DNA of 48,982 nt, taken from assembly GCA_945889015.1 (NCBI GenBank), contig CAMDBL010000007.1:1-48982 (forward strand), read 5' to 3'. The DNA is from Devosia equisanguinis (GTDB lineage: Bacteria; Pseudomonadota; Alphaproteobacteria; Rhizobiales; Hyphomicrobiaceae). The notes beneath the pieces were generated by a model. It saw only the letters and a list, made by a program, of their open reading frames with translations. It searched no databases and had not been told where the DNA came from. Shown here one piece after another: positions 9,145-17,639 of the stretch (positions are counted from its first letter, which is position 1; each line of letters begins with the position of its first letter). A program made the position numbers and the translations under genes.

Positions 9145-10466
9145 GCCATACGGGCCGTCCCATGCTCTCAACCATGACGCGACGCGCCCTCAGCTCGATC
9201 TGTCTCATAGCCGCGGCGGCCTGCTATCCGGCGGGACTGCTGCTGGCCCAGCCGGCCAGCCGGTCCGTGTCGACGGCGGTCGCCCCAGTGGCTCCCCCTT
9301 CCTCGTCGCCGGTCGCTCCCTCGGCGCCTCCGTCCGTCGCATTCGACGCATTCCTCGAGCAGGTCCGCGCCGAGGCGATCGGCAAGGGCATCGTACCAGC
9401 GGTCGTCGATCCGGCCCTCGCCGGGGTGTTTCCCGACCTCGAGGTCATCGAGCTCTTGAACCGCCAGCCCGAGCATGATCGCACCGCGGGGCAGTATGTC
9501 TCGCTTCTGGTCTCGGCCGACCGCGTCGCCAAAGGCCAAGCGGCAGTCGCAGGGAACGTGGCGACGCTTGCAGCCGTCGAAGCCCGCTTCGGCGTGGACC
9601 GGCACGTCGTCGCAGCGATCTGGGGAGTGGAGACGAGCTATGGCGCAAGCCACGGCGACCGCTCCGTCATCCGCTCGCTGTCGACGCTGGCCTACGGCGA
9701 TCCGCGCCGGTCCCAGTTCTGGCGCGGCGAGCTGATCGCTGCGCTCCGCATTCTGCAGAACGGCGATATTCCGCTCGGGGCGATGACGGGGTCCTGGGCC
9801 GGCGCGATGGGCCACACTCAGTTCATGCCGTCGACCTACTTGAGGCACGCCGCCGATCTCGACAGTGACGGCAAGCGCGACATCTGGCGCTCGACGGGAG
9901 ATGCGCTGGCATCGACCGCCAACTATCTGAAGGCATCGGGCTGGCTCGCGCGACAGCCGTGGGGTTTCCAGGTGACATTGCCCGCCGGCTTTGACTTCGC
10001 CCACTCCGGACCCGGCTTCGCCAAGCGCGCCGCCGACTGGCAGTCGCTCGGGGTTGCCACGGCGCCCGGCACCGTGTGGCCTGCGACGACCGGCGAGCTG
10101 TCGCTGCTGCTGCCTTCGGGCGCTGCCGGGCCCGCGTTCCTGACAACGCCTAATTTCCGTGCGATCCTGCGCTACAATGCGTCGAGTGCCTATGCGCTGT
10201 CCGTCGGCTTGCTCGCGGACGCGCTGGCGACCGGCCATCCACCGCAACTGACTTGGCCCGTCGACGACCGCGCTCTGACCCGCGCTGAGCGCGAGGAGTT
10301 GCAGCGCCTGCTCACCGGATCGGGTCACGACACCGGCATTCCCGACGGCATCATCGGCAATCAGACCCGTATCGCCATCCGCAACTGGCAGAAAAGCCAG
10401 GATCTCCCCCAGGACGGCCATCCGAGCGAGGCACTCCTCGTCCGGCTGCGGGGCGCGGGGAAATAA
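9141..10466 (+). CDS. Lytic murein transglycosylase, MltB (SLT_2) type, copy 2
   Basis: About 441 residues, paralogous to the gene just upstream. The N-terminus carries a hydrophobic signal (LSSICLIAAAAC) followed by a Pro/Ser/Ala-rich linker (about residues 45-65). The LIAAAAC stretch resembles a weak lipobox, so lipoprotein anchoring is possible but not certain. IWGVETSYG places the catalytic Glu at residue 164, and SWAGAMGHTQFMPSTYL, LDSDGKRDIW and the C-terminal binding module (ELQRLLTGSGHDTGIPDGIIG) follow. The GTG at 9141 forms a GTGA overlap with the previous stop and has AGG seven bases upstream; ATG at 9162 is the alternative. Co-translation with copy 1 is inferred from the overlap. 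Confidence 0.9.
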   Translation: MSHTGRPMLSTMTRRALSSICLIAAAACYPAGLLLAQPASRSVSTAVAPVAPPSSSPVAPSAPPSVAFDAFLEQVRAEAIGKGIVPAVVDPALAGVFPDLEVIELLNRQPEHDRTAGQYVSLLVSADRVAKGQAAVAGNVATLAAVEARFGVDRHVVAAIWGVETSYGASHGDRSVIRSLSTLAYGDPRRSQFWRGELIAALRILQNGDIPLGAMTGSWAGAMGHTQFMPSTYLRHAADLDSDGKRDIWRSTGDALASTANYLKASGWLARQPWGFQVTLPAGFDFAHSGPGFAKRAADWQSLGVATAPGTVWPATTGELSLLLPSGAAGPAFLTTPNFRAILRYNASSAYALSVGLLADALATGHPPQLTWPVDDRALTRAEREELQRLLTGSGHDTGIPDGIIGNQTRIAIRNWQKSQDLPQDGHPSEALLVRLRGAGK

Positions 10467-10485
10467 CTTGAGCCTTGCCAATTGT

Positions 10486-11823
10486 TCAATCGCGCCGCCG
10501 GCTCGGCAGCGTCAGGTCGGCCGCGACGCGAGTCGCGAAGCGCAGGCCGGCCTTCACCGGCAGCCGGGTTCGCTCGATGGCCGTGAGCAGCCGACGATCG
10601 TCTGGATCCTCGACCTTGCCGGTGCGGGCAAGGCCAGCGGCCATTCCGGCGCACAGCATCGTCAGCGCAACGCCGGTGCCGCCATAGCCGACGTTCATGA
10701 CGATGGCGCCGCTGCGGCCCGTCCGCTCGATCTGAGGCAGCTCGGTACGGGTCACATGATACTTGCCGCCCCAGGCGTGCGCGGCCTCGAGGCGGGAGCC
10801 GGGCACGCTTTGGTCCATCAGTTGTTCCAGCTGGGCCAGGACGGCGTCTGGAACGGTGAAGTCGTCGCCCCTGTGCGCGAGCTTGTCGATTCCGCCGTAG
10901 ATCAGGCGGCGCGCGTGCAGGCGGTAAAAGACGTAGGCGCTGTTGATCTCGACGACGAAGGACGCCCTTCCCGGCAATCGGGCCAGCATCTCGTCGGACA
11001 GCTCGGGCGTCGCCAGCATGTAGTTGTGCATCACCTTGGCGCGGGCCTGCGCCGGCAGCTGCAACGAGTCCGTATAGGCATTCGTGGCAATGACGACCGC
11101 CCTCGCATGCACCGTGCGGCCATCCTCGAGCGTGACATCGACACCGCGCAGACCGTCCTCGACGCGCTGGACCGGTGCGCTCTCCCTGACGTCGACGCCG
11201 AGACGCCGGGCGCGGGCGGTCAGGCCCAGAACGGTAGCGAAGGGATCTACGGTGTGCGTCGGCACCTCGACGACTGCCGGCGCGCGCGCCGAGGGATCGC
11301 GGGTCAGCACGTTGTCGATGCGGCAGATTTCGAGGACCTCGGCCACCCTTGCCAGCCCCGCGGCGGTGATTTTCCCGGTGGCCTCGATCCGCAGCGTCGC
11401 GGGCCGGACTTCACTGCCGGGTGCGTGCTCGGCCAGCCATTTGGCGGCGAGGTGCGTGCCCTTGTTCATCCGCGCCAGTGCCCAGGCGTGCTCCCGATCG
11501 CTGTCGGCGTTAACCATCCAAACAGGCGCGGGCAGCGGCGACACCAGTCCGGCATTGCGTCCGCTGGCTCCAAAGCCTACAAAATGGGCTTCGAGCACGA
11601 CGATGTCGGCAGTCGGTTCTGCCTCGGCCAGTCTGATCGCGGTCATGAGGCCGGCAAGACCGCCCCCCACGACGGCATAGTCGACCTTGCTGCGCCAGCC
11701 CGCGCGACCAGCGGCGGTGGCGATCTCTCCCGGCTCGGGTGCACCATTGCTCCGTTGCCAATAGCTCCGGCCCAAGGCTGGCCGGGAGCGCGGTGCTGCC
11801 CTGCGGGAGAGCCAGCTCAACAT
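10486..11823 (-). CDS. FAD-dependent oxidoreductase (DAO family)
   Basis: 445-residue flavoprotein of the D-amino-acid-oxidase/glycine-oxidase fold. The dinucleotide-binding GGGLAG lies at residues 53-58, followed by an acidic strand end (VVLEAHFVGFGASGRNAG) and the C-terminal FAD motif NVGYGGTGVALT. An SYW motif near residue 20 and the general layout recall gamma-glutamylputrescine oxidase (PuuB) relatives, but substrate cannot be read from sequence. It would remove hydrogens from an amine or amino-acid substrate. The gene is convergent with the transglycosylase pair and no puu-like partner genes are nearby. Family certain, substrate unknown. Confidence 0.88.
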   Translation of the reverse strand: MLSWLSRRAAPRSRPALGRSYWQRSNGAPEPGEIATAAGRAGWRSKVDYAVVGGGLAGLMTAIRLAEAEPTADIVVLEAHFVGFGASGRNAGLVSPLPAPVWMVNADSDREHAWALARMNKGTHLAAKWLAEHAPGSEVRPATLRIEATGKITAAGLARVAEVLEICRIDNVLTRDPSARAPAVVEVPTHTVDPFATVLGLTARARRLGVDVRESAPVQRVEDGLRGVDVTLEDGRTVHARAVVIATNAYTDSLQLPAQARAKVMHNYMLATPELSDEMLARLPGRASFVVEINSAYVFYRLHARRLIYGGIDKLAHRGDDFTVPDAVLAQLEQLMDQSVPGSRLEAAHAWGGKYHVTRTELPQIERTGRSGAIVMNVGYGGTGVALTMLCAGMAAGLARTGKVEDPDDRRLLTAIERTRLPVKAGLRFATRVAADLTLPSRRRD

Positions 11824-11965
11824 GAAGTTTACACCCTGACGGTTACGATTGGCCGAAAGTTACGATTGGTAGCCTTGCCGCCAGCTTTGTGCCGCGCGGA
11901 ACAGCGCAGTCCGGCACTCGAAGCTACGGTCGAGCATCACACGAGCATAAAGGCTTAAAACGAAG

Positions 11966-12832
11966 ATGGGTGCCACGAATTACTCTTACAAAGTCAAGGG
12001 CGGCCGGATCGGTATCCTGCTGGTTCACGGGCTCGCCGGCACTCCGATGGAGACGCGTTATGTCGCCGATGGGTTGGGCAGGATGGGCTATACGGTGCTC
12101 TGCCCCCAACTCGCCGGGCACTGTGGTAGCGAGGCGGAGCTGAATGCCGCCACCTGGCAGCAGTGGTACGAGACCTGCGAGGCGGGTCTAGACGAGCTAC
12201 GCAAGGACTGCGACTTCGTCGTCGTCGGCGGCTTGTCGACCGGGGCGATCCTCGCGCTTCTTCTGGCCGCCAACCGCCCCAAAGACGTGCAGGCGATGAC
12301 TCTGCTCGCGCCGAAGTTGTGGCTCAACGGCTTTATGATCCCTTGGTACGCTTTCCTGTTCAAGCTGGTGCTCCTGAAGTCGGTCGCCAACCTGTTCAGA
12401 TTCGCGGATACCCACCCTCACGGCATCAAGGACGCACGGGTCCGCGAGTTCTTCCTGCAGGCCCTCAACGGCCCCGACAGCTCGCAGGCCGGTCTCGCCA
12501 ATACGCCCGGCGGCGCGGTGATCGAGCACCGCTGGCTGGTGAAGGAGACCATGCCAAAACTCGGCACCATCGCGCAGCCGACAATGATCCTGCATCCGCG
12601 CGAGGACGACATCGCCGACATCTCCAACGCCTGGCATCTGCAACGGACCCTGAAGGGCCGCGTCGAGATTTCGGTGCTCGAGGATTGCTATCACAATATC
12701 ACCCTCGACCGGCAGCGGCATCGGGTCGTCGAACGGATGGACGAGTTCATCAAGAGCGTGCTCCGCGAAGCTCATGCCGATACGGCAAAGGCCGAGCTGA
12801 GGTCAAAGTTCGCGTCGGCTGCCGCGGCCTGA
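11966..12832 (+). CDS. Alpha/beta hydrolase, carboxylesterase (Est30/YvaK-like)
   Basis: 288-residue cytoplasmic alpha/beta hydrolase. LLVHGLAGTP (residues 18-27) is the oxyanion-hole strand, GGLSTGA the nucleophile elbow with Ser91, HPREDDI the acid region and CYHNITLD the histidine loop, so the triad is complete. Glycine spacing and length resemble short-chain carboxylesterases and monoacylglycerol lipases. An internal hydrophobic stretch (WYAFLFKLVLLKSV) probably belongs to the lid rather than a membrane helix. It is divergent from the FAD oxidoreductase and followed by a stem-loop. The natural substrate is unknown. Confidence 0.88.
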   Translation: MGATNYSYKVKGGRIGILLVHGLAGTPMETRYVADGLGRMGYTVLCPQLAGHCGSEAELNAATWQQWYETCEAGLDELRKDCDFVVVGGLSTGAILALLLAANRPKDVQAMTLLAPKLWLNGFMIPWYAFLFKLVLLKSVANLFRFADTHPHGIKDARVREFFLQALNGPDSSQAGLANTPGGAVIEHRWLVKETMPKLGTIAQPTMILHPREDDIADISNAWHLQRTLKGRVEISVLEDCYHNITLDRQRHRVVERMDEFIKSVLREAHADTAKAELRSKFASAAAA

Positions 12833-12848
12833 CCGTCGCCGCAGGGAT

Positions 12849-12875
12849 CTGCCGGCAGAGCTTTCAAGCCGGCAG
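12849..12875 (+). terminator. Stem-loop after the carboxylesterase
   Basis: CTGCCGGC (12849-12856) pairs perfectly with GCCGGCAG (12868-12875) across an 11-base loop, 17 bases after the stop codon. No T-run follows, so it may act as a 3'-end stabiliser or a factor-dependent terminator. Confidence 0.4.
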
Positions 12876-13000
12876 TCGCTGATAATCCATGGCCTGCATC
12901 CTTGCTGAGCGTGGCATCGGCGGTGGCGACGAACGCCTTGCTGCGTCCGTATTCGCCCCTATAGTGCCGGCGCTCCAGTACCCTGCGAGGACCGATACCC

Positions 13001-13999
13001 ATGACCGAGACCCGCCACGACGTCGTCGCCATCGGCAATGCCATCGTCGACATCATCGGCCGCTGCGACGATGCGTTCCTGGGCAAGCACGGCCTCGCCA
13101 AGGGCTCGATGGCGTTGGTTGATACGCCCGCGATGCAGAAGCTCTACGGCGACATGGGACCGGCCGTGGAGATCTCTGGGGGCTCGGCCGCCAACACCAT
13201 GGTCGGCATCGCCTCGCTCGGCGGCAAGGCCGGCTTCATCGGCAAGGTGGCGGACGACGAGCTCGGCCGCATCTTCTGCCACGACATCGGCGCGGCCGGC
13301 GTCACCTATGCAACCCCGCGCGCCAAGAACAGCCTGCCGACGGCGCGCTGCCTGATCCTGGTCACGCCCGACGGCGAGCGCACCATGAACACGTTCCTCG
13401 GCGTCAGCCCGGAGCTGAACCACGGCGAGGTCGACGCCCGGCTGATCGAAGGCGCCAGGATCACCTACCTCGAGGGTTATCTGTTCGATCGCGCCGAGGC
13501 CAAGGCCGCGTTCCGTCAGGCGACCGCGATCGCGCGTAAGGCGGGCCGGCAGACTGCGCTGACGCTGTCCGACGGCTTCTGCGTCGGCCGCCATCGCGCC
13601 GAGTTCCTGTCGCTGATCCGCGACGGCGTCGACATTTTGTTCGCCAACGAGAACGAGATCACGGCGTTGTACGAGACCACCAGTTTCGACGAAGCCGCGA
13701 AAAGCGCCGCTAAGGATACCAAGCTCGCGGTGCTGACGCGCAGCGCGAAGGGCTCACTGATCCTGTCGGGCGGCGAGTCCGTCAGCGTCGCCGCGGCGCC
13801 GGTCCCGACGGTCGTGGACACCACCGGCGCCGGCGATCTCTATGCAGCGGGGTTCCTGTTCGGGCTGTCTCACGGCCGCCCGCTCGACGTCTGCGGCCAT
13901 CTCGGCAGCCTCGCCGCCGCCGAGATCATCTCCCACGTCGGCGCCCGCCCCGAGACCTCGCTTGCCAAACTCGCCCGCGAGAAGGGCCTCTTGAGCTGA
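13001..13999 (+). CDS. PfkB-family kinase, adenosine kinase-like
   Basis: 332-residue ribokinase-family sugar/nucleoside kinase. Substrate-loop residues appear in AIGNAIVDIIGR, the glycine pair in EISGGSAANTMVGIASLGG, and the anion-hole/catalytic base in DTTGAGD with Asp279. The N-terminus, the MVGIASLGGKAGFIGKVADD segment and the C-terminal half match proteins annotated as adenosine kinase in Rhizobiales. The reaction would be ATP-dependent phosphorylation of adenosine to AMP or of a related sugar. It stands alone, with 168 bases upstream. Family certain, nucleoside specificity inferred. Confidence 0.9.
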   Translation: MTETRHDVVAIGNAIVDIIGRCDDAFLGKHGLAKGSMALVDTPAMQKLYGDMGPAVEISGGSAANTMVGIASLGGKAGFIGKVADDELGRIFCHDIGAAGVTYATPRAKNSLPTARCLILVTPDGERTMNTFLGVSPELNHGEVDARLIEGARITYLEGYLFDRAEAKAAFRQATAIARKAGRQTALTLSDGFCVGRHRAEFLSLIRDGVDILFANENEITALYETTSFDEAAKSAAKDTKLAVLTRSAKGSLILSGGESVSVAAAPVPTVVDTTGAGDLYAAGFLFGLSHGRPLDVCGHLGSLAAAEIISHVGARPETSLAKLAREKGLLS

Positions 14000-14069
14000 A
14001 CCGGGCGCCAGGCGGTGTTTGGCCCTCTGGGTCCGACACAGCTGCATCACGCCGGATTACTCGCGGAAT

Positions 14070-14100
14070 TTGGTGTCAGACGCGGAGTGTCAGGCACCCG
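14070..14100. repeat. Possible short REP-like repeat
   Basis: A stretch beginning GGTGTCAGAC and ending GTGTCAGGCACC holds two copies of TGTCAG in direct orientation and GGTG/CACC ends in inverted orientation. It lies in a 205-base gap between two genes and is followed by a six-T run. The composition resembles extragenic repeats common in proteobacteria. Nothing else is visible in the gap. Confidence 0.25.
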
Positions 14101-14204
14101 CCTATACCTTTTTTGCAACATTTTCCGCATGTTGATGGCGCAACCTCACACGCCATGAATTAAAATCCCTGGAAATCACGCGAGAACCTACCCATTCTCG
14201 TTTC

Positions 14205-14783
14205 ATGTCCGAATCGCTGTCAGGTTTGAGCATGAATGGGAAGTCGAAGCCGACCCGTGGCCGCCCCGTGGGCAGCGGGATCGACGACCGAGAGCGTCTT
14301 CGTCAAATTGCCCAGCTGCTCGCGTCCAATCCCGAAATGAAGCCGACCACCGCCATCAAGGCGATCGGCATCGTCGATCCGTCGGCCGTGCGCCGGCTGC
14401 GCGACAAGCTCAAATCGGGTCACGACACCCTGAGCGCCGCCGGCGCGTCCGCAGGGTCCGAGGCGCGCGTGCAGACGATGGCTGCCGCCGCCGACAACGT
14501 CCGGCCTTTCAGGATCAGCGAGGACGTGCCGCCACGCGGTGCGCCCAAAGCTGCGCCCGAGGCGCCGGAGCCTACCAGCCGGAAAACCGCCGATACCACG
14601 CTCGTGCCTCTCTTCGAGCTGACGATCGGCACCTGGTCCGCCGCGCTCGCCCTTCAACAGGCGATGTTCGGCGTGATGATGCAGAACCCAGTCTTTCGGA
14701 CGTTTCTGAAGCAGCACATCGCCGGCAACGAGCTGTTGCTGTCACTGCTGAAGATCCCGGTGTCCCCACACCGGAACGTCTGA
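14205..14783 (+). CDS. Unrecognised protein with basic, AT-hook-like N-terminus
   Basis: 192 residues; I do not recognise the family. After a short polar start there is TRGRPVGSG, resembling an AT-hook core (GRP). A region of about 50 residues (RERLRQIAQLLASNPEMKP to VRRLRDKLKSG) reads like a helix-turn-helix. A Pro/Ala-rich linker follows, then a C-terminal amphipathic/hydrophobic segment (FELTIGTWSAALALQQAMF) with the feel of phasin-type granule-surface helices, though the match is weak. No membrane helix is certain. ATG 14232 is an alternative start. A strong terminator follows, which supports a real monocistronic gene. Confidence 0.75.
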   Translation: MSESLSGLSMNGKSKPTRGRPVGSGIDDRERLRQIAQLLASNPEMKPTTAIKAIGIVDPSAVRRLRDKLKSGHDTLSAAGASAGSEARVQTMAAAADNVRPFRISEDVPPRGAPKAAPEAPEPTSRKTADTTLVPLFELTIGTWSAALALQQAMFGVMMQNPVFRTFLKQHIAGNELLLSLLKIPVSPHRNV

Positions 14784-14811
14784 GCACGTATCCCAAAGCA
14801 CGCCGACTGAA

Positions 14812-14839
14812 GGGCCGCCGCGAGGTGGCTCTTTTTTTT
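14812..14839 (+). terminator. Intrinsic terminator after the 14205 gene
   Basis: GGGCCGCC (14812-14819) pairs with GGTGGCTC (14824-14831) around a GCGA tetraloop, with G-T pairs allowed, and is followed by eight T residues (14832-14839). This is the best rho-independent terminator in the window. It sits in the gap towards convergent coaA. Confidence 0.88.
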
Positions 14840-14875
14840 GGAGCCGCTGGGTGTCGAACGCGCAGCGGCGGACAC

Positions 14876-15898
14876 CTATACCTTCCGCAGCGCAACGCTC
14901 TCGATGCGGTGGGTGTCGCCCTTGCGCAGGATCAGGCGGGCGCGCTGGCGGGTGGGGAGGATGTTCTCGTCCAGATTGACGCGGTTGATCGTGTGCCAGA
15001 TCTCGAGCGCCCGGGCATTCGCCTCCTCGGGCGAAAGGCTCGCGTAGCGGTGGAAATAGGCGCCGGGATCGCGGAAAGCCGTGGCGCGCAATCGCATGAA
15101 CCGTTCGACGTACCACCGCTCGATCACGTGCGGCTCGGCGTCGATGTAGATCGAGAAGTCGAAGAAATCCGAGACGAACGGAATGGCCATGCCGTCGCGC
15201 GGCAGGCGCGCCGGCTGCAGCACGTTCAGGCCCTCGACGATCAGAATGTCGGGCCGCTCCACCACGACGGCCTGGCCTGGCAGCACGTCGTAGTGGAAGT
15301 GCGAGTAGACCGGCGCCTCGGCGCGATCGCGGCCGGACTTCACCTCGCCGAGGAAGTTCAACAGCCGCGCGGTGTCGAAGCTCTCGGGAAAGCCCTTGCG
15401 ATTCATGAGGCCGCGGCGCTCCAGCTCCTCGTTGGGGAACAGGAAGCCGTCGGTGGTGACGAGATCGACGCTGGGATGATCCGGCCAGCGCGCCAGCAAC
15501 GCCTTGAGCACACGGGCCGTGGTGCTCTTTCCGACGGCCACCGAGCCGGCGACACCGATGATGAACGGCACCTTTCCGTTCTTGCGGCCGAGGAATCGCG
15601 CCGTCACCGCGTCCAACTCCTGGGCGGCGGCGACGTAGAGATTGAGCAGGCGCGACAACGGCAAGTAGATCTGCTCGACCTCCTCCACCGACAGCTCCTC
15701 GATGACGCCCGAAAGCTGCTCCAGCTCGCGCGGCACCAGCGTCATCGGCGTGTCCTCACGCAGATGCGCCCACTCGTCGCGGCTGAAGGTCTGGTAGGGC
15801 GAGAATTGCAGCGTGGCGGCGGTGTGCGGCATGGGCTCGATCCCGATCGGCTTTCCGACGGCGGCAAGCAGGGCGCGGGCCCGCGTGATGTCGTTCAT
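14876..15898 (-). CDS. coaA: Type I pantothenate kinase
   Basis: 340-residue PanK-I enzyme that phosphorylates pantothenate with ATP, the first and regulated step of coenzyme A synthesis. It is cytoplasmic. The Walker A loop [11 protein letters not shown] is at residues 115-125, preceded by the family block [33 protein letters not shown] and [11 protein letters not shown] follow, all PanK-I landmarks. The start is the ATG at 15898, which overlaps the hisE stop by four bases (ATGA), so translation is coupled to hisE. The frame stays open through hisE up to 16285, but that part is shadow sequence. Length slightly exceeds the E. coli enzyme (316). Confidence 0.96.
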   Translation of the reverse strand: MNDITRARALLAAVGKPIGIEPMPHTAATLQFSPYQTFSRDEWAHLREDTPMTLVPRELEQLSGVIEELSVEEVEQIYLPLSRLLNLYVAAAQELDAVTARFLGRKNGKVPFIIGVAGSVAVGKSTTARVLKALLARWPDHPSVDLVTTDGFLFPNEELERRGLMNRKGFPESFDTARLLNFLGEVKSGRDRAEAPVYSHFHYDVLPGQAVVVERPDILIVEGLNVLQPARLPRDGMAIPFVSDFFDFSIYIDAEPHVIERWYVERFMRLRATAFRDPGAYFHRYASLSPEEANARALEIWHTINRVNLDENILPTRQRARLILRKGDTHRIESVALRKV

Positions 15899-16218
15899 GA
15901 GTTCACCCGGGAGGCCTTTTCGGCAAGCCCGGAGGTGCCCATCCGGCCCTCCAGCACGGCGAGAACGTCCGCGAGCGCGACATTGCGGCTCTCGAGCAGC
16001 ACCAGCAGATGATAGAGCACGTCGGCCGCCTCCGCCTTCAACTCGGCATCGGACTGCGCGGTGGCGGCGATGACCGCCTCGACGGCCTCTTCGCCGAACT
16101 TCTTGGCGCAACGCGCGGGGCCGGCCTCCAGCAGCTGCCGGGTATAGGATTTCTCGGCGCTGTCGGCGCGGCGGGCGGAGATGGTGGCTGCCAGACGCAG
16201 CAGCACGTCGTCGGTCAT
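15895..16218 (-). CDS. hisE: Phosphoribosyl-ATP diphosphatase
   Basis: 107-residue MazG-fold enzyme for the second step of histidine synthesis, hydrolysing phosphoribosyl-ATP to phosphoribosyl-AMP. The metal-binding helices are visible: [14 protein letters not shown] and [16 protein letters not shown] carry the conserved Glu/Asp pattern. I chose ATG 16218 because GAGGAC lies about eight bases upstream; ATG 16269 adds 17 residues. It is the first gene of a hisE-coaA pair. I recall hisE-coaA ending the his operon in Rhizobiales, but the other his genes are not present here. Divergent hisC lies across a 326-base gap that contains a REP-like structure. Confidence 0.94.
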   Translation of the reverse strand: MTDDVLLRLAATISARRADSAEKSYTRQLLEAGPARCAKKFGEEAVEAVIAATAQSDAELKAEAADVLYHLLVLLESRNVALADVLAVLEGRMGTSGLAEKASRVNS

Positions 16219-16355
16219 TTCGGCGTCCTCGGCCACGGCCAGCAGGCTCGAACTGGCCGCCTCCGCCACAGCGCGCCACCTTCACCAGAGCGGTTCCGCC
16301 CCGTCAAGTGATGCGAAAGCCAGGGTGAAGAGCGGTTTTGACGAGTCTGTTGCTC

Positions 16356-16420
16356 GGGGTCAGACTCCTTGTCGGACCGTCGCGGTCCCCGGCCAGTGGC
16401 TGGGCAAGAGGTCTGACCCC
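16356..16420. repeat. REP/BIME-like palindromic element
   Basis: Perfect inverted arms GGGGTCAGAC (16356-16365) and GTCTGACCCC (16411-16420) enclose two small hairpins: GGACCG-TCG-CGGTCC (16374-16388) and CCAG-TGG-CTGG (16393-16403). The element fills the 326-base hisE/hisC divergent gap together with ordinary sequence. The GGGGTCAGAC motif resembles extragenic palindromes mobilised by REP-associated tyrosine transposases; no transposase gene is here. Copy number cannot be judged from one window. Confidence 0.6.
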
Positions 16421-16544
16421 GTCCGCGCACCGTACGTCCGCCCCTCATGTCGCCTTCCACTCCCCGTCCGGCTCGTCTATCACTGCGCCAGCCCATCATC
16501 CTTCGACCGGCGCGAATTCTCGCGCCCTATCTGGGAAGACCGTC

Positions 16545-17639
16545 GTGACCCTCCCCACCCCGAAGCCCGGCGTGCTCGCGATCAACGCCTACGTGCCCGG
16601 CGAGAGCGAGCTGCCCGGCGGCGTCAAGCCGATCAAGCTGTCGTCGAACGAGACGCCGCTCGGCCCGAGCCCGAAAGCGAGAGCCGCCTACATCGCCGCC
16701 GCCGAAGGCATGGAACGCTACCCGGACGGCGCCGCCACCGCCCTGCGCAACGCCATCGGTAAGGCCTACGGACTCGACCCCGGCCGCATCGTCTGCGGTG
16801 CGGGCTCCGACGAGCTGTTGAATCTGATCTGCCACGTCTATGTCGGCCCCGGCGACGAGGCGATCTACACCGAGCACGGCTTCCTGGTTTACAAGATCGC
16901 GATCCTGGCTGCGGGCGGCACGCCGGTCGTCGCACCCGAGAAGGATCTGCATACCGACGTCGACGCCATCCTCGCCCGTGTCACGCCGAAGACCAAGGTG
17001 GTGTTCGTCGCCAATCCCAACAATCCGACCGGCACCTACATTCCGATGAGCGAAGTGCGCCGGCTGCGCGCGGGGCTGCCCGAGCACGTCGTCCTCGTGC
17101 TCGATGGCGCCTATGCCGAGTACGTGCGCCGCAACGACTACGAGGCCGGCATCGAGATGGTCGCGACCACGCCGAACACGGTGATGGCGCGCACGTTCTC
17201 CAAGATCTACGGGCTCGCCGCGCTGCGGCTCGGCTGGTGCTACGGCCCACAGCCGATCATCGATGCACTTAACCGCATCCGGGGGCCGTTCAACGTCAAC
17301 TCGGCCGCCATCGCCGCCGGCGTCGCCGCGGTCGAGGATGTCGAGCACAGCCAGAAGGCGCTCGCCCACAACGACAAGTGGCTTGCCTGGTGCGTCGAGG
17401 AAGTGTCGAAGCTCGGTCTGAAAGTGACGCCGACGGTCGGCAACTTCCTGCTGATGCACTTCGCCGACGGCAGTGCCAAAACGGCCGCGGGCGCGGACGC
17501 CTTCCTCAAGACGCGCGGTGTCATCCTGCGCCGTGTCACCGGCTACGGCTTCCCGAACGCGCTGCGCATGACGGTCGGCACCGAGGAGGAGAACCGCGTC
17601 ACGCTGAAGGCGCTCGCCGACTACATGGGCAAAGCGTGA
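16545..17639 (+). CDS. hisC: Histidinol-phosphate / aromatic aminotransferase
   Basis: 364-residue class II PLP aminotransferase. HisC swaps the amino group onto imidazole-acetol phosphate, and in alphaproteobacteria copies next to tyrA often also transaminate prephenate or phenylpyruvate. [13 protein letters not shown] and ERYPDG are the N-terminal substrate region. [11 protein letters not shown] binds the cofactor, DGAYAEY supplies the Asp and Tyr, and [16 protein letters not shown] contains the Schiff-base Lys. The start is GTG 16545, after GGGAAGA; the open frame to 16338 crosses the REP-like element and is not coding. The stop overlaps the tyrA start by one base (TGATG), so the two form an operon. 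Confidence 0.94.
   Translation: MTLPTPKPGVLAINAYVPGESELPGGVKPIKLSSNETPLGPSPKARAAYIAAAEGMERYPDGAATALRNAIGKAYGLDPGRIVCGAGSDELLNLICHVYVGPGDEAIYTEHGFLVYKIAILAAGGTPVVAPEKDLHTDVDAILARVTPKTKVVFVANPNNPTGTYIPMSEVRRLRAGLPEHVVLVLDGAYAEYVRRNDYEAGIEMVATTPNTVMARTFSKIYGLAALRLGWCYGPQPIIDALNRIRGPFNVNSAAIAAGVAAVEDVEHSQKALAHNDKWLAWCVEEVSKLGLKVTPTVGNFLLMHFADGSAKTAAGADAFLKTRGVILRRVTGYGFPNALRMTVGTEEENRVTLKALADYMGKA

Noticed and set aside
14876..16285. Single 469-residue protein spanning coaA and hisE
   Set aside because: Its first 129 residues are the hisE region in another frame; coaA and hisE are separate coupled genes.
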